Source: CAVVFX01 sp963747535 (GTDB lineage Bacteria; Acidobacteriota; Terriglobia; Bryobacterales; Bryobacteraceae). From it: a stretch of DNA of 64,000 bases. Both the position numbers and the translations under genes were made by a program. Below the pieces are notes generated by a model. It made no database searches and had not been told where the DNA came from. It worked only from the letters and a program-made list of their open reading frames with translations. The stretch covers positions 1 to 64,000 of the forward strand of contig CAVVFX010000003.1 in assembly GCA_963747535.1 (NCBI GenBank), in the 5' to 3' direction. Shown in pieces: positions 16,508 to 25,168 of this stretch (position 1 is the first letter of the stretch; each line of letters starts with the position of its first letter).

Positions 16508-16917
16508 CGCGCTCTTAAGCACATCTGGATCACGAAGAGCGGCAGGCAGAACCACAGCATTCCGAAACCCAGAGTGAAGCTCATAAACAAACCCGCGAGG
16601 GCGATGAACTCCGTGCGCTCCCTTCCTTCGGCTCCCAGCAGCACCCGCCGATCAGAGAAAGTTTTCCAATTTCGGTAGGAACTGATACCGGCGATCACCG
16701 CGATGCCCATCAAAACGAAGGTGACAATGAAGTACAAAATTCGCGCAGTCGGCGATGTGACGGGTCCTCCGAACAGGTCCGGGTGCAGGCATGCCCGCCA
16801 GGTTATAAGAATGTCGCCTATGCCAAGCGCGAGCCATGCTAGGGCTGACCCGGCGACTCCGAACCAATCCGGATCAGCCGCCGGAGCCGTCTCACGGATT
16901 GCGAGATCAATTGCCAT
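16504..16917 (-). CDS. Small integral membrane protein of the oxidase (CoxP/subunit IV-like)
   Basis: 137 residues from ATG at 16917 (MAIDLAIRETAPAADPDWFGV). Three hydrophobic segments are visible: VAGSALAWLALGIGDILI, ILYFIVTFVLMGIAVIAGI and FIALAGLFMSFTLGFGMLWFCLPLFVI. No cofactor ligand motif is seen. It lies 4 bases after coxC and overlaps the next cytochrome gene, so it is probably an accessory oxidase subunit or assembly factor. In the alternative oxidase operon coxMNOP the order subunit I, subunit III, small protein is the same; assignment as CoxP-like is inference from order and topology. Confidence 0.75.
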   Translation of the reverse strand: MAIDLAIRETAPAADPDWFGVAGSALAWLALGIGDILITWRACLHPDLFGGPVTSPTARILYFIVTFVLMGIAVIAGISSYRNWKTFSDRRVLLGAEGRERTEFIALAGLFMSFTLGFGMLWFCLPLFVIQMCLRAR

Positions 16918-16921
16918 ATAT

Positions 16922-17536
16922 TCAAACCTGCATGTTCGGCACGAGGTACAGGAGAACAACGATAAAGATCCAGACAAGGTCCACAAAGTGCCAGTAGAGC
17001 GCCACGGTCCGGTAGGGACGATAGGGAGGTGCAACCGTCGGACCATATTTCGGCAATACTGCGACATATCCCAACAACAGGATTCCAACTACAACGTGGA
17101 GCGCATGGAAACTAGTGATCGTGTAAAAGATCGATCCATATGAATCGCTGAACGGCGTCAGCGTCTTCCAGTGATCTCTGTACTCGTAGGACTGCAGCGC
17201 CATAAAGACGAGGCCGATGAGGGTCGTGACGGAGATGGCAACGCGGGCCATTCGGTGCTTCTCGCGCTTTAACTGTGCTTCTCCCCAATGGAGGACGACA
17301 CTACTAGTCAAGAGAACAGCGAGCATCATCAAAGCCAGATGCATCTTCGGAGGTTCATCGATTGGCCATCGATCCTTGTTGCTGCCCAGATAGTAATAGC
17401 TCGCGAACAGGCAAACGAAAAGAGAGAACTCGGTTGCGATCACCGTGTACATGGCACAAATGCCGCGCCGGTCATCAACGGGCCATTGCCTTGTGGCCTC
17501 GCCGTGGTGCGACGGAACGTAGACGGCCGAACTCAC
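16922..17536 (-). CDS. coxC: Cytochrome c oxidase subunit III
   Basis: 204 residues from GTG at 17536, which overlaps the coxA stop as GTGA (reads VSSAVYVPSHHGEATRQW). Five membrane helices with the subunit III pattern: GICAMYTVIATEFSLFVCLFASYYYLG, MHLALMMLAVLLTSSVVLHWGEAQL, AISVTTLIGLVFMALQSYEY, FYTITSFHALHVVVGILLLGYVAV and YWHFVDLVWIFIVVLLYLVPN. E in 'IATEFSLF' and H in 'FHALHVV' match the conserved polar residues of the family. Subunit III has no redox centre but stabilises the catalytic subunit. Confidence 0.92.
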   Translation of the reverse strand: MSSAVYVPSHHGEATRQWPVDDRRGICAMYTVIATEFSLFVCLFASYYYLGSNKDRWPIDEPPKMHLALMMLAVLLTSSVVLHWGEAQLKREKHRMARVAISVTTLIGLVFMALQSYEYRDHWKTLTPFSDSYGSIFYTITSFHALHVVVGILLLGYVAVLPKYGPTVAPPYRPYRTVALYWHFVDLVWIFIVVLLYLVPNMQV

Positions 17537-19416
17537 AATTCGCCTTTCATAGGACGGGGCCACATCCAAAGCCCGAAAATCAACAAGGTGGCCGCAAGGC
17601 CGGCCAAGGCTGCCCACATCATTTGAAAGACTATAAAGAGACAACAGGCGAACAAGGTGATTGACGAGAGTAAGGGAAGCAGCGTGTCAGCCGGCATTGT
17701 GGCAACGGAGAACGGTTGTGCGTCGAGCCAAGTGGTGGTGAGCGTCAGCCGGGCTTCATCGAGCAGGCGATCATTAAGGGGATCTTCTTCCTCGTCGTGC
17801 TCATCCCAGAGAGGATGGCGGGTTGCCACTGTCGGAATATGGACCGTGCCGTAAGGTTTTGGCGGAGAATCGGCCCCCCATTCCAGACCGTCCGAATTCC
17901 AGGGATTCTTCCCCGCACGCGGCCCCTGTTGCAAACTGACAATGAGATTGACAATGCTGATCAGGACTCCGATGCCAAGCACGAAGGCTCCCCAAGTCAT
18001 GGTCTGGTTCAGCGATTCGAGGCCGAGTTCGGGCGCATAGGTGTAAATACGCCTCGGCATTCCTAACAGACCCACGATGTGCATCGGGAAAAAGCCGACA
18101 TTGAATCCGATGAACATCACCCAGAAGCTCCATTTGCCAAGCCGTTCATTCATCATGCGGCCGCTCATTTTTGGAAGCCAGTAGTAAAATCCCGCGAACA
18201 CCGGAAACAGGTTGGAGCCGATGAGTACGTAATGAATGTGGGCAACGACGTAATAGGTGTTGTGCGCCTGCCAGTCCACCGGAATGATTCCCGTGAAGAC
18301 GCCGCTCAAGCCGCCGATCACGAGGAGGGCTACCGACCCGAGCGCGAAATACATTGAGGCCGTAGGCACCGGGTGGCCCTTCCAGAGCGTCGCCACCCAG
18401 GCAAAAACCGTTACCGTCGTAAACAACGAGATGGTCATGCTTCCGGCGCTGAAAAAACTCATCGCCAAGTCGGACATGCCGACGGTGAACATGTGATGCA
18501 GCCATACGCTGAATCCCACCAGCCCGGTAAGAATCGTTGAAACCGCCACGTACGGATATCCCACAATCGGCCGCCGCGAAAAGACGGGAATAATGAGGGA
18601 AATCATTCCTGTCGCCGGCAGGAAGATGATGTAGACCCAGGGGTGCCCGAAGAACCAGAAGAGTTGCTGCCAAAGGGTTGGATTTCCGCCAGCCGCTATA
18701 TCGAAGAAATGGGTGCCCCATCTTCGATCGAGCTCAAGCGCAACACAGGCAACCGTCAGGGCCGGCAGCGCGAAAAGAATGACCAGGGAAATCGTCAGCG
18801 TGCTGTAGAGAAAAAGAGGCATCCGACTGATTGTCATACCCGGTGCTCTAAGGCGGAGAATGGTGACGATGAAGTTCGCGGCGCCGCCGGTGGTCGAAAT
18901 CGTCAAGAAGACAAGCGAGACCGCGTAGAAGTCCATGCCCAGGCCAGGGGAATAACGGACATCCGTATAGGGCACATAGGAAAACCAGCCCGCGTGCGGG
19001 GCTTGGCCGAGAGCCGGTCCGACATAGAGAAGTATTCCGGACAATAGGTACGTCCAATACGTAAAGGCATTCAAACGCGGGAACGCCATATCGCGGGCGC
19101 CGATCATGAGCGGCACCAGATACACCGAGAACCCCGAGAGGATCGGCGCGGCGTACCAGAAAATCATGGTGATGCCATGCATCGAGAAGATCTGGTCGTA
19201 CATCTCCGGGGTGAGAAAATTCTGCTCGGGTCGCGCCAGCTGTATGCGCATCAGTAGCGCTTCCACTCCTCCAATCAGGAGGAAACAAAACGCCGTGAAT
19301 AGGTAGCGAATGCCGAGATCCTTGTGATCCACGGTCGCGAACCACCCATAGGCAGTATGCGGCCGTGCCCACAACTGGAGCAACCGTTGCTCCGCCGAGA
19401 TTGCCGCTACCTCCAT
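17533..19416 (-). CDS. coxA: Cytochrome c oxidase subunit I, alternative type
   Basis: 627 residues from ATG at 19416 with AGAGGTGG upstream; a GTG three codons earlier is possible. Heme-copper oxidase helices 1-12 carry the heme a ligand (MHGITMIFWY), CuB ligands (FFGHPWVY, WLHHMFTVGM), the cross-linked Tyr of HPxxY and heme ligands AHIHYVL. The D-channel Asp is kept in GARDMAFPR. However, the glutamate of the usual GHPEVY is Trp, and the K-channel lysine position (PTGIK in classic enzymes) reads FTTVT. The C-terminus adds about 100 residues with two extra hydrophobic segments (ITLFACCLFIVF, MWAALAGLAATLLIFGLWMW). It probably pumps or translocates protons by a changed route. Confidence 0.93.
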   Translation of the reverse strand: MEVAAISAEQRLLQLWARPHTAYGWFATVDHKDLGIRYLFTAFCFLLIGGVEALLMRIQLARPEQNFLTPEMYDQIFSMHGITMIFWYAAPILSGFSVYLVPLMIGARDMAFPRLNAFTYWTYLLSGILLYVGPALGQAPHAGWFSYVPYTDVRYSPGLGMDFYAVSLVFLTISTTGGAANFIVTILRLRAPGMTISRMPLFLYSTLTISLVILFALPALTVACVALELDRRWGTHFFDIAAGGNPTLWQQLFWFFGHPWVYIIFLPATGMISLIIPVFSRRPIVGYPYVAVSTILTGLVGFSVWLHHMFTVGMSDLAMSFFSAGSMTISLFTTVTVFAWVATLWKGHPVPTASMYFALGSVALLVIGGLSGVFTGIIPVDWQAHNTYYVVAHIHYVLIGSNLFPVFAGFYYWLPKMSGRMMNERLGKWSFWVMFIGFNVGFFPMHIVGLLGMPRRIYTYAPELGLESLNQTMTWGAFVLGIGVLISIVNLIVSLQQGPRAGKNPWNSDGLEWGADSPPKPYGTVHIPTVATRHPLWDEHDEEEDPLNDRLLDEARLTLTTTWLDAQPFSVATMPADTLLPLLSSITLFACCLFIVFQMMWAALAGLAATLLIFGLWMWPRPMKGEL

Positions 19417-19437
19417 GGGTTCCACCTCTGAACTCGT

Positions 19438-19707
19438 CTAGTGTGTGGATTCCTGGCGGGCCGCAGTGTTACTACCGCCTTCAGGGTACGTAGCGACCCG
19501 GGAATCGCTCCTTAAGTCTTCGAGCTTTTTCTGGTCGCCGCGATCCCCCTGTCCTTTGGGGGCAATGGTCTTAGAATGAGACCGGCGGTCAGCGGCGAGA
19601 GACTTGCCTACATCAACCTGTTTATCTGTGAATTGCCCGTTAGTGGCCCTTCGGATGTACCGCCTGTCGCCTTTAGGCGGCTCAATCAGTGTACGTTTGG
19701 TCAGCAT
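19438..19707 (-). CDS. Small basic conserved protein, paralogue of the one at 28.1 kb
   Basis: 89 residues from ATG at 19707, preceded by AAGGAGAAATT. The core GDRRYIRRATNGQFTDKQ, VDVGKSLAADRR and KGQGDRGDQKK matches the 65-residue protein at 28104-28301 nearly word for word (GDKRYARRNEEGQFTENQ, VDVGKSLAADRR, KGQGDRGDQK). The family is small, charged and of unknown function, and recurs in stress islands of soil bacteria. This copy has an extra 25-residue tail. It ends 21 bases before coxA on the same strand, so it could lead that operon. Confidence 0.75.
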   Translation of the reverse strand: MLTKRTLIEPPKGDRRYIRRATNGQFTDKQVDVGKSLAADRRSHSKTIAPKGQGDRGDQKKLEDLRSDSRVATYPEGGSNTAARQESTH

Positions 19708-19765
19708 AATTTCTCCTTGCTTATAGACCGCCGCGTACACTTGCATGTTTCATTCCAATCTGAAA

Positions 19766-20530
19766 CTAGATCGGGCGCGATTTTTTCCATTGCTGCCAGT
19801 CGCTGAGAGTGGCCGCGGCCATGTCCTTGACGGCGGTTCGCAGCCATTTGGCAGACCGGTTCGTCAAATCAGAGGCGAGTCGCACAGCTGCTCTTGGCGT
19901 GCCTAAATGGACATTCACCGCCTCCCATGCCATGGCGTGAAGCAACCTGTCCTGATCCTTTTGACCGCTCATGGTCTCGATGTCAATAGGAGAGGAATCA
20001 AGCACCAGCTGGCGCGCCAGCCACCTGCCACTCAGGCGTACGAACGGGTCGGGGCAGCGAATCGCTTGCTCCACTGCGAGCTGATAGTAAATTCGTGACG
20101 ATGCAGCGGGCCGCGCCCACAGACATGCGGAGGGTGTCGCGGCCCTGGCTTCCAGGGCAATCTGGTCGCGGCGCCAGTCAAAAAGGGCTACATAGCGCAG
20201 TGTCCCAGGCTTCCGACGCCGGCTATGCGGCGAACGACCTGGTAAGGCGGGTGCGGCACAGGCAGTAAGCGGGCAATCGCCCTTCGCGCATCCGTATGCA
20301 TGGTCGTGCGGGAGGCGGGAAGCGTGTCCATTTCCTTCCAAAAATCCGCCGGAACATCGAGGCAGTCGAGCGCGATCTTGCGCAGCCATTTGTTTTTCTT
20401 GAAGGACGAAAGGCAGGCCTCCGTCCTGGAGACAGGCGCGACAGCCATCGAGAATCACATCGACGATATTGCCGAGGCCGACCTTTATTTCGCCTTCGAT
20501 CGGCAGTTCTTTTCGTGCCTTGCATGGTGA
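19766..20530 (-). pseudogene. Broken DUF2252 gene (C-terminal two thirds)
   Basis: Minus-strand pieces of a DUF2252 protein appear in order but in two frames: GLGNIVDVILDGCRACLQ near 20470, then NKWLRKIALDCLDVPADFW near 20390 and YQVVRRIAGVGSLG near 20205, and finally RYVALFDWRRDQIALEARA, YYQLAVEQAIRCPDPFVRL and LLHAMAWEAVNVHLGTPRAA back in the first frame to the stop at 19766. Frame changes lie near 20410 and 20195, and the N-terminal part with the expected 'GDxHxxNFG' motif is missing. DUF2252 proteins are kinase-like and uncharacterised. Confidence 0.75.
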
Positions 20531-20949
20531 CGCGGTCAAGGGCGGTATTTTTTGCCTGATCTGCTGCCGGGGCAGTCTTGCTACGATCACGCTCATTTAC
20601 TTTGGTGGCGTGTCCCGCCCGGGCCTCGTCGATTCGTAACGGATCAGCGGCGGCTCACCGCTGGGGTCCAGGTTTACGGCGATTAGGACTTCAGCTTAAA
20701 GCCCGCTCGTGATAAACCACACCGATTGGAACTGCTTTATCATTCTACGCCTTCATCTGGCTCGGGCACGAGCGACTACGACCTGCCGTAACAGCAATAA
20801 GGTTGCTGGAGCAAAAATGCCTGACTGGGCCTGCGACTGCCCTAGATTTTTCGGCATTTGCGTAAATACAGAATGGTTCAAAAAGTGGTAAACCTAAAGT
20901 GAAGATCACCCGTAGCGCCCGACTGCAAGGAAGGGGGTTAGGGATCGAT
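20531..20949. other. No gene seen; upstream region of the two-component locus
   Basis: No supported reading frame. The right part must contain the promoter of the response regulator/kinase genes; no clear sigma-70 or GGAAC-type pair could be fixed by eye. Confidence 0.4.
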
Positions 20950-21414
20950 ATGGCGACTGAAACGCGTCCATACCAAATTCTGCTGGCTGAGGATTCGGCG
21001 GCGGATGTCGGCATCGTCCGCATCGCTCTTCGGAATCAGGGCTTCGATCATATTCTCTATGTAGCCAAGGACGGCGAAGAGGCCGTAAACTTCATTGAAA
21101 AGGCGGATAAGGACCGAAAAGCGCCGGGTCCGGATCTGCTGTTGCTCGATATGCACCTTCCCAAGTACAACGGCGAGGAAATCCTCAAATGCCTGAGGTC
21201 GACGGAATTCTATGCACAGATTCCGGTGGTCGTGATGACCTCCTCCGACGCGCCCGGCGATCACGACTTGGCGCAAAAACACGCCGCGATGTTTTATTTC
21301 CGGAAACCATCGCGTCTCGATCAATTCATACAGCTCGGCATCATCGTCCGCGACATACTCATTGGGAAAAAATCTCTGGCTCTCGGTGTGGCCGAGGCTG
21401 GAAAGGAATGGTGA
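20950..21414 (+). CDS. Response regulator, Rcp1-like single receiver domain
   Basis: 154 residues from ATG at 20950 (MATETRPYQILLAEDSAADVGIVRIAL). A stand-alone REC domain: acidic pocket AEDS, phospho-acceptor Asp in LLLLDMHLPKYNGEE, conserved Ser in VVMTSSDAP and Lys in YFRKPSRLDQF. No output domain follows. The Rcp1 group (NGEE motif, about 150 residues) acts as phosphorelay partner of PAS/phytochrome-type kinases. The kinase gene begins 4 bases after the stop, so the two are co-translated. A second similar regulator follows the kinase. Confidence 0.92.
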   Translation: MATETRPYQILLAEDSAADVGIVRIALRNQGFDHILYVAKDGEEAVNFIEKADKDRKAPGPDLLLLDMHLPKYNGEEILKCLRSTEFYAQIPVVVMTSSDAPGDHDLAQKHAAMFYFRKPSRLDQFIQLGIIVRDILIGKKSLALGVAEAGKEW

Positions 21415-21418
21415 CAGC

Positions 21419-24400
21419 ATGACCCCCACGCGCCCGGTCCGCACAGAAGAGATAACGGCAAACGGCCGCGCGAAAGCGCCGGATGCTGCGGCGAACGACG
21501 CCTTGCTCCGCGAACTCCAGGCCTTGCGGCGCAGCGAGGCGGTTCTGCGCGATTTCATCGAAACCTCGACGATCGGCCTTCATTGGGTGGGCGGGGACGG
21601 CACCATCCTCTGGGCGAACCAGGCCGAACTCGATCTTCTCGGCTACGCGCGAGAGCAGTATATCGGGCGGAACATCACCGAGTTTCACGCCGACGGGGCT
21701 GTCATCGACGATATCCTAGCCTGCCTGAGCCGCGGCGAAATCCTCCGTGACCGTCCGGCCCGGCTGCGGCACCGCGACGGATCGATCCGCCATGTCCTGA
21801 TCAATTCGAGCGTGCTGTTCGAGGACGGGGAATTCGTTCACACGCGCTGCTTTACCCGCGACATCACCGAGCTCAAGCAGGAGCAGGCAACGCGGCAGGC
21901 GCAGCTTGCCGCGGAACTGGCCGACACGAAGCTGCTGCGGGATATCAGCGCGCAACTCATCGAGCCGGGTGATGAAAACGCGCTCTACGGAAAAATCGTC
22001 GACGCCGTCGCCGCCATCATGCGGTCGGACTTCGCGACCATGCAGGTGCTTTATCCCGAACGCGGGCCGAAGGGCGAGCTGCGCCTCCTGGCGTCGCGGG
22101 GACTTACGCCCGAGGGCTGCAAAGTCTGGGAATGGGTGCGCTTCGATACGGACAGCACCTGCGGTCAGGTTCTGCGCACCGGCAAGCGCGCGATCGCGGC
22201 GGACATAGAGACCTGTGATTTCCTCGCCGGCACAGGCGGCATGGCCGCGTTGCTGGAGGCCGGCATCCATGCCGCGCAGTCGACGCCGCTCATATCGCGC
22301 AGCGGCAAAATGCTGGGCATGATCTCCTCGCACTGGAGCAAACCGCATGCCCCCACGGAGCGCGACCTGCGGCTGCTGGACATCCTGGCGCGGCAAGCCG
22401 CAGACCTGATCGAGCGCAGGCAGGCAGAACAGGCGTTGCGCGAAAGCAAACGTCGCCTGCATGAAATCATCGAGGCGATTCCCGCCGCGGTCTACACGAC
22501 CGACGCCGACGGCCGTATCACCTTCTTCAACCAGGCCGCCGTAGAATTCTCGGGGCGCGTGCCGGAGGTTGGCACCGATTCGTGGTGTGTGACCTGGAAG
22601 CTCTACAACACGGACGGCACGCCGCTGCCTCACGATCAATGTCCGATGGCGGTGGCGCTGACGGAGAAAAGGCCAGTGCTGGGCTGCGAAGCCGTCGCCG
22701 AGCGCCCCGACGGGCAGCGCCGCATATTCACGCCGTACCCGACCCCGTTATTCGACGCTCAGGGCCGCCTGACCGGCGCGGTCAATATGCTCGTCGATAT
22801 TACCGAGCGCAAGCGCGCCGAGGATATACTGCGCGAGAGCGAGGAGCGATTCAGGGCGATTGTCGAGACGACGCCCGAATGTGTCAAGGTGGTCGCCGCC
22901 GACGGCACGCTGTTGCTGATGAACGAGGCGGGGCTGGGGATGGTCGGAGCCGCAGTGGCGGAAGACGTGACGCGCAGAAGCGTGTACGACCTGATCGCGC
23001 CGGAAGACCGCGAAACCTATTGTGCCTTCAACGAGCGCGTCTGCGCTGGCGAGAAGGGCTCCCTCGAATTTGACATCGTGGGACTGAAAGGCAGGCGCTG
23101 CCGGATGGAAACCCACGCCGTGCCGCTGCGCCGCCCCGACGGCTCGATCGTCCAGCTCGGCATTACCCGCGACATCACCGAACGCCGTAAGGCCGAAGAA
23201 ATGCGGCTGCTGCTCGGGGCCATCGTCGGTTCGAGCGACGACGCTATCGTCAGCAAGAATCTGAACGGTGTCATTACCAGCTGGAATAACAGCGCGTCGC
23301 GCCTTTTCGGATACACGGCGGATGAAGCCATCGGCCAGACTGTCGCGAGCCTGCTGATACCGGCAGACCGTCAGTCCGAGGAGCCCGAGATCCTCGCCCG
23401 GCTGAAGCGCGGCGAGCGCGTCGACCATTTCGAGACGGTACGCCGGCGGAAAGACGGCAGTCTGCTGGACCTCTCACTGACAATCTCTCCCGTGAAGGAT
23501 GCCCACGGCACCATCATCGGGGCTTCGAAGATCGCCCGTGACATCACGGAGCGCAAGCGCAACGAGCAGGCCATACAATCGCTTAACGAACAACTCAAGC
23601 ACGATCTGGCAGCCATGACCCACCTGCAGCGCCTCAGCACACGTCTGGTCGAGGTGCATGATGTAACGAAACTGCTTGAGGAGATCGTGGCCGTCGCCAT
23701 CGAAATCACCGCGGCGCACAAGGGCAATATCCAGCTTCTCGATGACGGAGTTCTCAGGATTGTGGCGCAGCGGAACTTCGATCAGCCGTTCCTCGACTTC
23801 TTTGATGAAGTGCATGACGGGCAGGCCGCCTGCGGCGCGGCCCTCAGGCAAGGCGGGCGCGTCGTTATTGAGGACGTGGCGGGAAGCGAGGTTTACGACG
23901 ACGCGGCGCGCAAGACCATGCTCGACGCGCAGGCCCTCGGGGTCCAGTCGACGCCCCTCGTGACGCGGTCCGGCGAAATTCTCGGTATGTTCTCGACCCA
24001 TTACGCCCGCGCCGGCAAAATCCCGGAACGGGATCTCCGGTGGCTCGATCTGCTGGCGCGCCTGGCCGCCGACCTGATAGAGCGTCGCCGCGCGGATCAT
24101 GCCCTGCGGGCGAGCGAGGAACGCTTTCGCATCGCCCAGAGTGCCGCAAAAATCGGCGCCTTCGACTGGAATATTCAAGCAGGTCTGAATACCTGGTCCC
24201 CGGAGCTGGAACAACTATACGGACTGGAGCCCGGGTCTTTTGCAGGAACACAGCAGGCCTGGGAGAGACTCGTGCACCCGGAAGACCGGGACGTCGCGGT
24301 GAAAAAAGTTGAAGAGGCCTTCAGCACACCGCTGCCCGTGGAAGCGGAGTGGCGTGTCGTATGGCCCGACGGAACTGTGCACTGGCTCGCCGGACGGTTT

Positions 24401-25168
24401 CAGGTGTACCGCGACGATAGCGGCGCTCCGATGCGCTTGAGCGGCGTCAATTTCGAAATCACCAAACGCAAGCGCATCGAGGATGAGTTGCGGCGGGCGA
24501 ACCAAGACCTTGAACAATTCGCCTATTCGGCGAGCCACGATCTGCAGGAGCCGCTGCGGACGATCAAGATCTACTCCGCGCTTCTTGCCGACCGCCTGGG
24601 AACTGCGGTGGAAGGTGAATCCGCAGAATTCCTGGATTTCCTGCAGAGCGCCGCGACAAGGATGGAACTTCTGGTACGCGATTTGCTGGCGTATACGCAG
24701 GTTACCAGGTTCGATGCGAAGCTGGAAGAGACAGACGCCAATCAAACCCTGGCGGAGACGCTCGTCAATCTCGGGGGTGCAATCGCCCAGAGCGGCGCCG
24801 CCGTCACAAGCGACAGGCTGCCGGTGCTGGGCGCTCACGGCACGCACCTGCGGCAGCTCTTCCAGAACCTCATCGGCAATGCAATCAAGTACAGAAGCGA
24901 AGATCGCACCCCGACGGTGCATATCGGCGCCGAGCGTCAGGACGGCTACTGGCTTTTCACGGTCCGCGACAACGGCATTGGCATCCCACCCGAATTTAAG
25001 GAGCAGATCTTTGGCTTATTCACACGCCTGCACAACGCCGACCGTTACGCCGGGACTGGTATCGGCCTGGCCATCTGCCAGCGCATCGTTGAACGCTACC
25101 ACGGGCGGATCTGGGTCGAATCGGAACCCGGACGAGGATCGCAGTTCCGCTTCACTCTCCCGGTCTGA
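21419..25168 (+). CDS. Sensor histidine kinase with five PAS and two GAF domains
   Basis: 1249 residues from ATG at 21419. Domain order from visible motifs: PAS (about 40-160, ending CFTRDITELKQ), GAF (about 175-345), PAS (about 350-475, ending VDITERKRAE), PAS (about 480-600, ending GITRDITERRKAEE), PAS (about 605-725, ending KIARDITERKRNEQ), GAF (about 745-905), PAS (about 915-1030), HisKA with SASHDLQEPLR (phospho-His near 1039) and HATPase_c with NLIGNAIKY, DNGIGI and GTGIGLAIC. There is no transmembrane segment, so it is cytosolic. The two GAF domains share the motif QSTPLxxRSGxxLGM. The C-terminus RFTLPV is a normal kinase end. It is flanked by two receiver proteins. Confidence 0.93.
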   Translation: MTPTRPVRTEEITANGRAKAPDAAANDALLRELQALRRSEAVLRDFIETSTIGLHWVGGDGTILWANQAELDLLGYAREQYIGRNITEFHADGAVIDDILACLSRGEILRDRPARLRHRDGSIRHVLINSSVLFEDGEFVHTRCFTRDITELKQEQATRQAQLAAELADTKLLRDISAQLIEPGDENALYGKIVDAVAAIMRSDFATMQVLYPERGPKGELRLLASRGLTPEGCKVWEWVRFDTDSTCGQVLRTGKRAIAADIETCDFLAGTGGMAALLEAGIHAAQSTPLISRSGKMLGMISSHWSKPHAPTERDLRLLDILARQAADLIERRQAEQALRESKRRLHEIIEAIPAAVYTTDADGRITFFNQAAVEFSGRVPEVGTDSWCVTWKLYNTDGTPLPHDQCPMAVALTEKRPVLGCEAVAERPDGQRRIFTPYPTPLFDAQGRLTGAVNMLVDITERKRAEDILRESEERFRAIVETTPECVKVVAADGTLLLMNEAGLGMVGAAVAEDVTRRSVYDLIAPEDRETYCAFNERVCAGEKGSLEFDIVGLKGRRCRMETHAVPLRRPDGSIVQLGITRDITERRKAEEMRLLLGAIVGSSDDAIVSKNLNGVITSWNNSASRLFGYTADEAIGQTVASLLIPADRQSEEPEILARLKRGERVDHFETVRRRKDGSLLDLSLTISPVKDAHGTIIGASKIARDITERKRNEQAIQSLNEQLKHDLAAMTHLQRLSTRLVEVHDVTKLLEEIVAVAIEITAAHKGNIQLLDDGVLRIVAQRNFDQPFLDFFDEVHDGQAACGAALRQGGRVVIEDVAGSEVYDDAARKTMLDAQALGVQSTPLVTRSGEILGMFSTHYARAGKIPERDLRWLDLLARLAADLIERRRADHALRASEERFRIAQSAAKIGAFDWNIQAGLNTWSPELEQLYGLEPGSFAGTQQAWERLVHPEDRDVAVKKVEEAFSTPLPVEAEWRVVWPDGTVHWLAGRFQVYRDDSGAPMRLSGVNFEITKRKRIEDELRRANQDLEQFAYSASHDLQEPLRTIKIYSALLADRLGTAVEGESAEFLDFLQSAATRMELLVRDLLAYTQVTRFDAKLEETDANQTLAETLVNLGGAIAQSGAAVTSDRLPVLGAHGTHLRQLFQNLIGNAIKYRSEDRTPTVHIGAERQDGYWLFTVRDNGIGIPPEFKEQIFGLFTRLHNADRYAGTGIGLAICQRIVERYHGRIWVESEPGRGSQFRFTLPV

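Noticed and set aside
21716..22639. Long antisense frames under the kinase gene
   Set aside because: Codon pattern mirrors the kinase; no start signal or domain.
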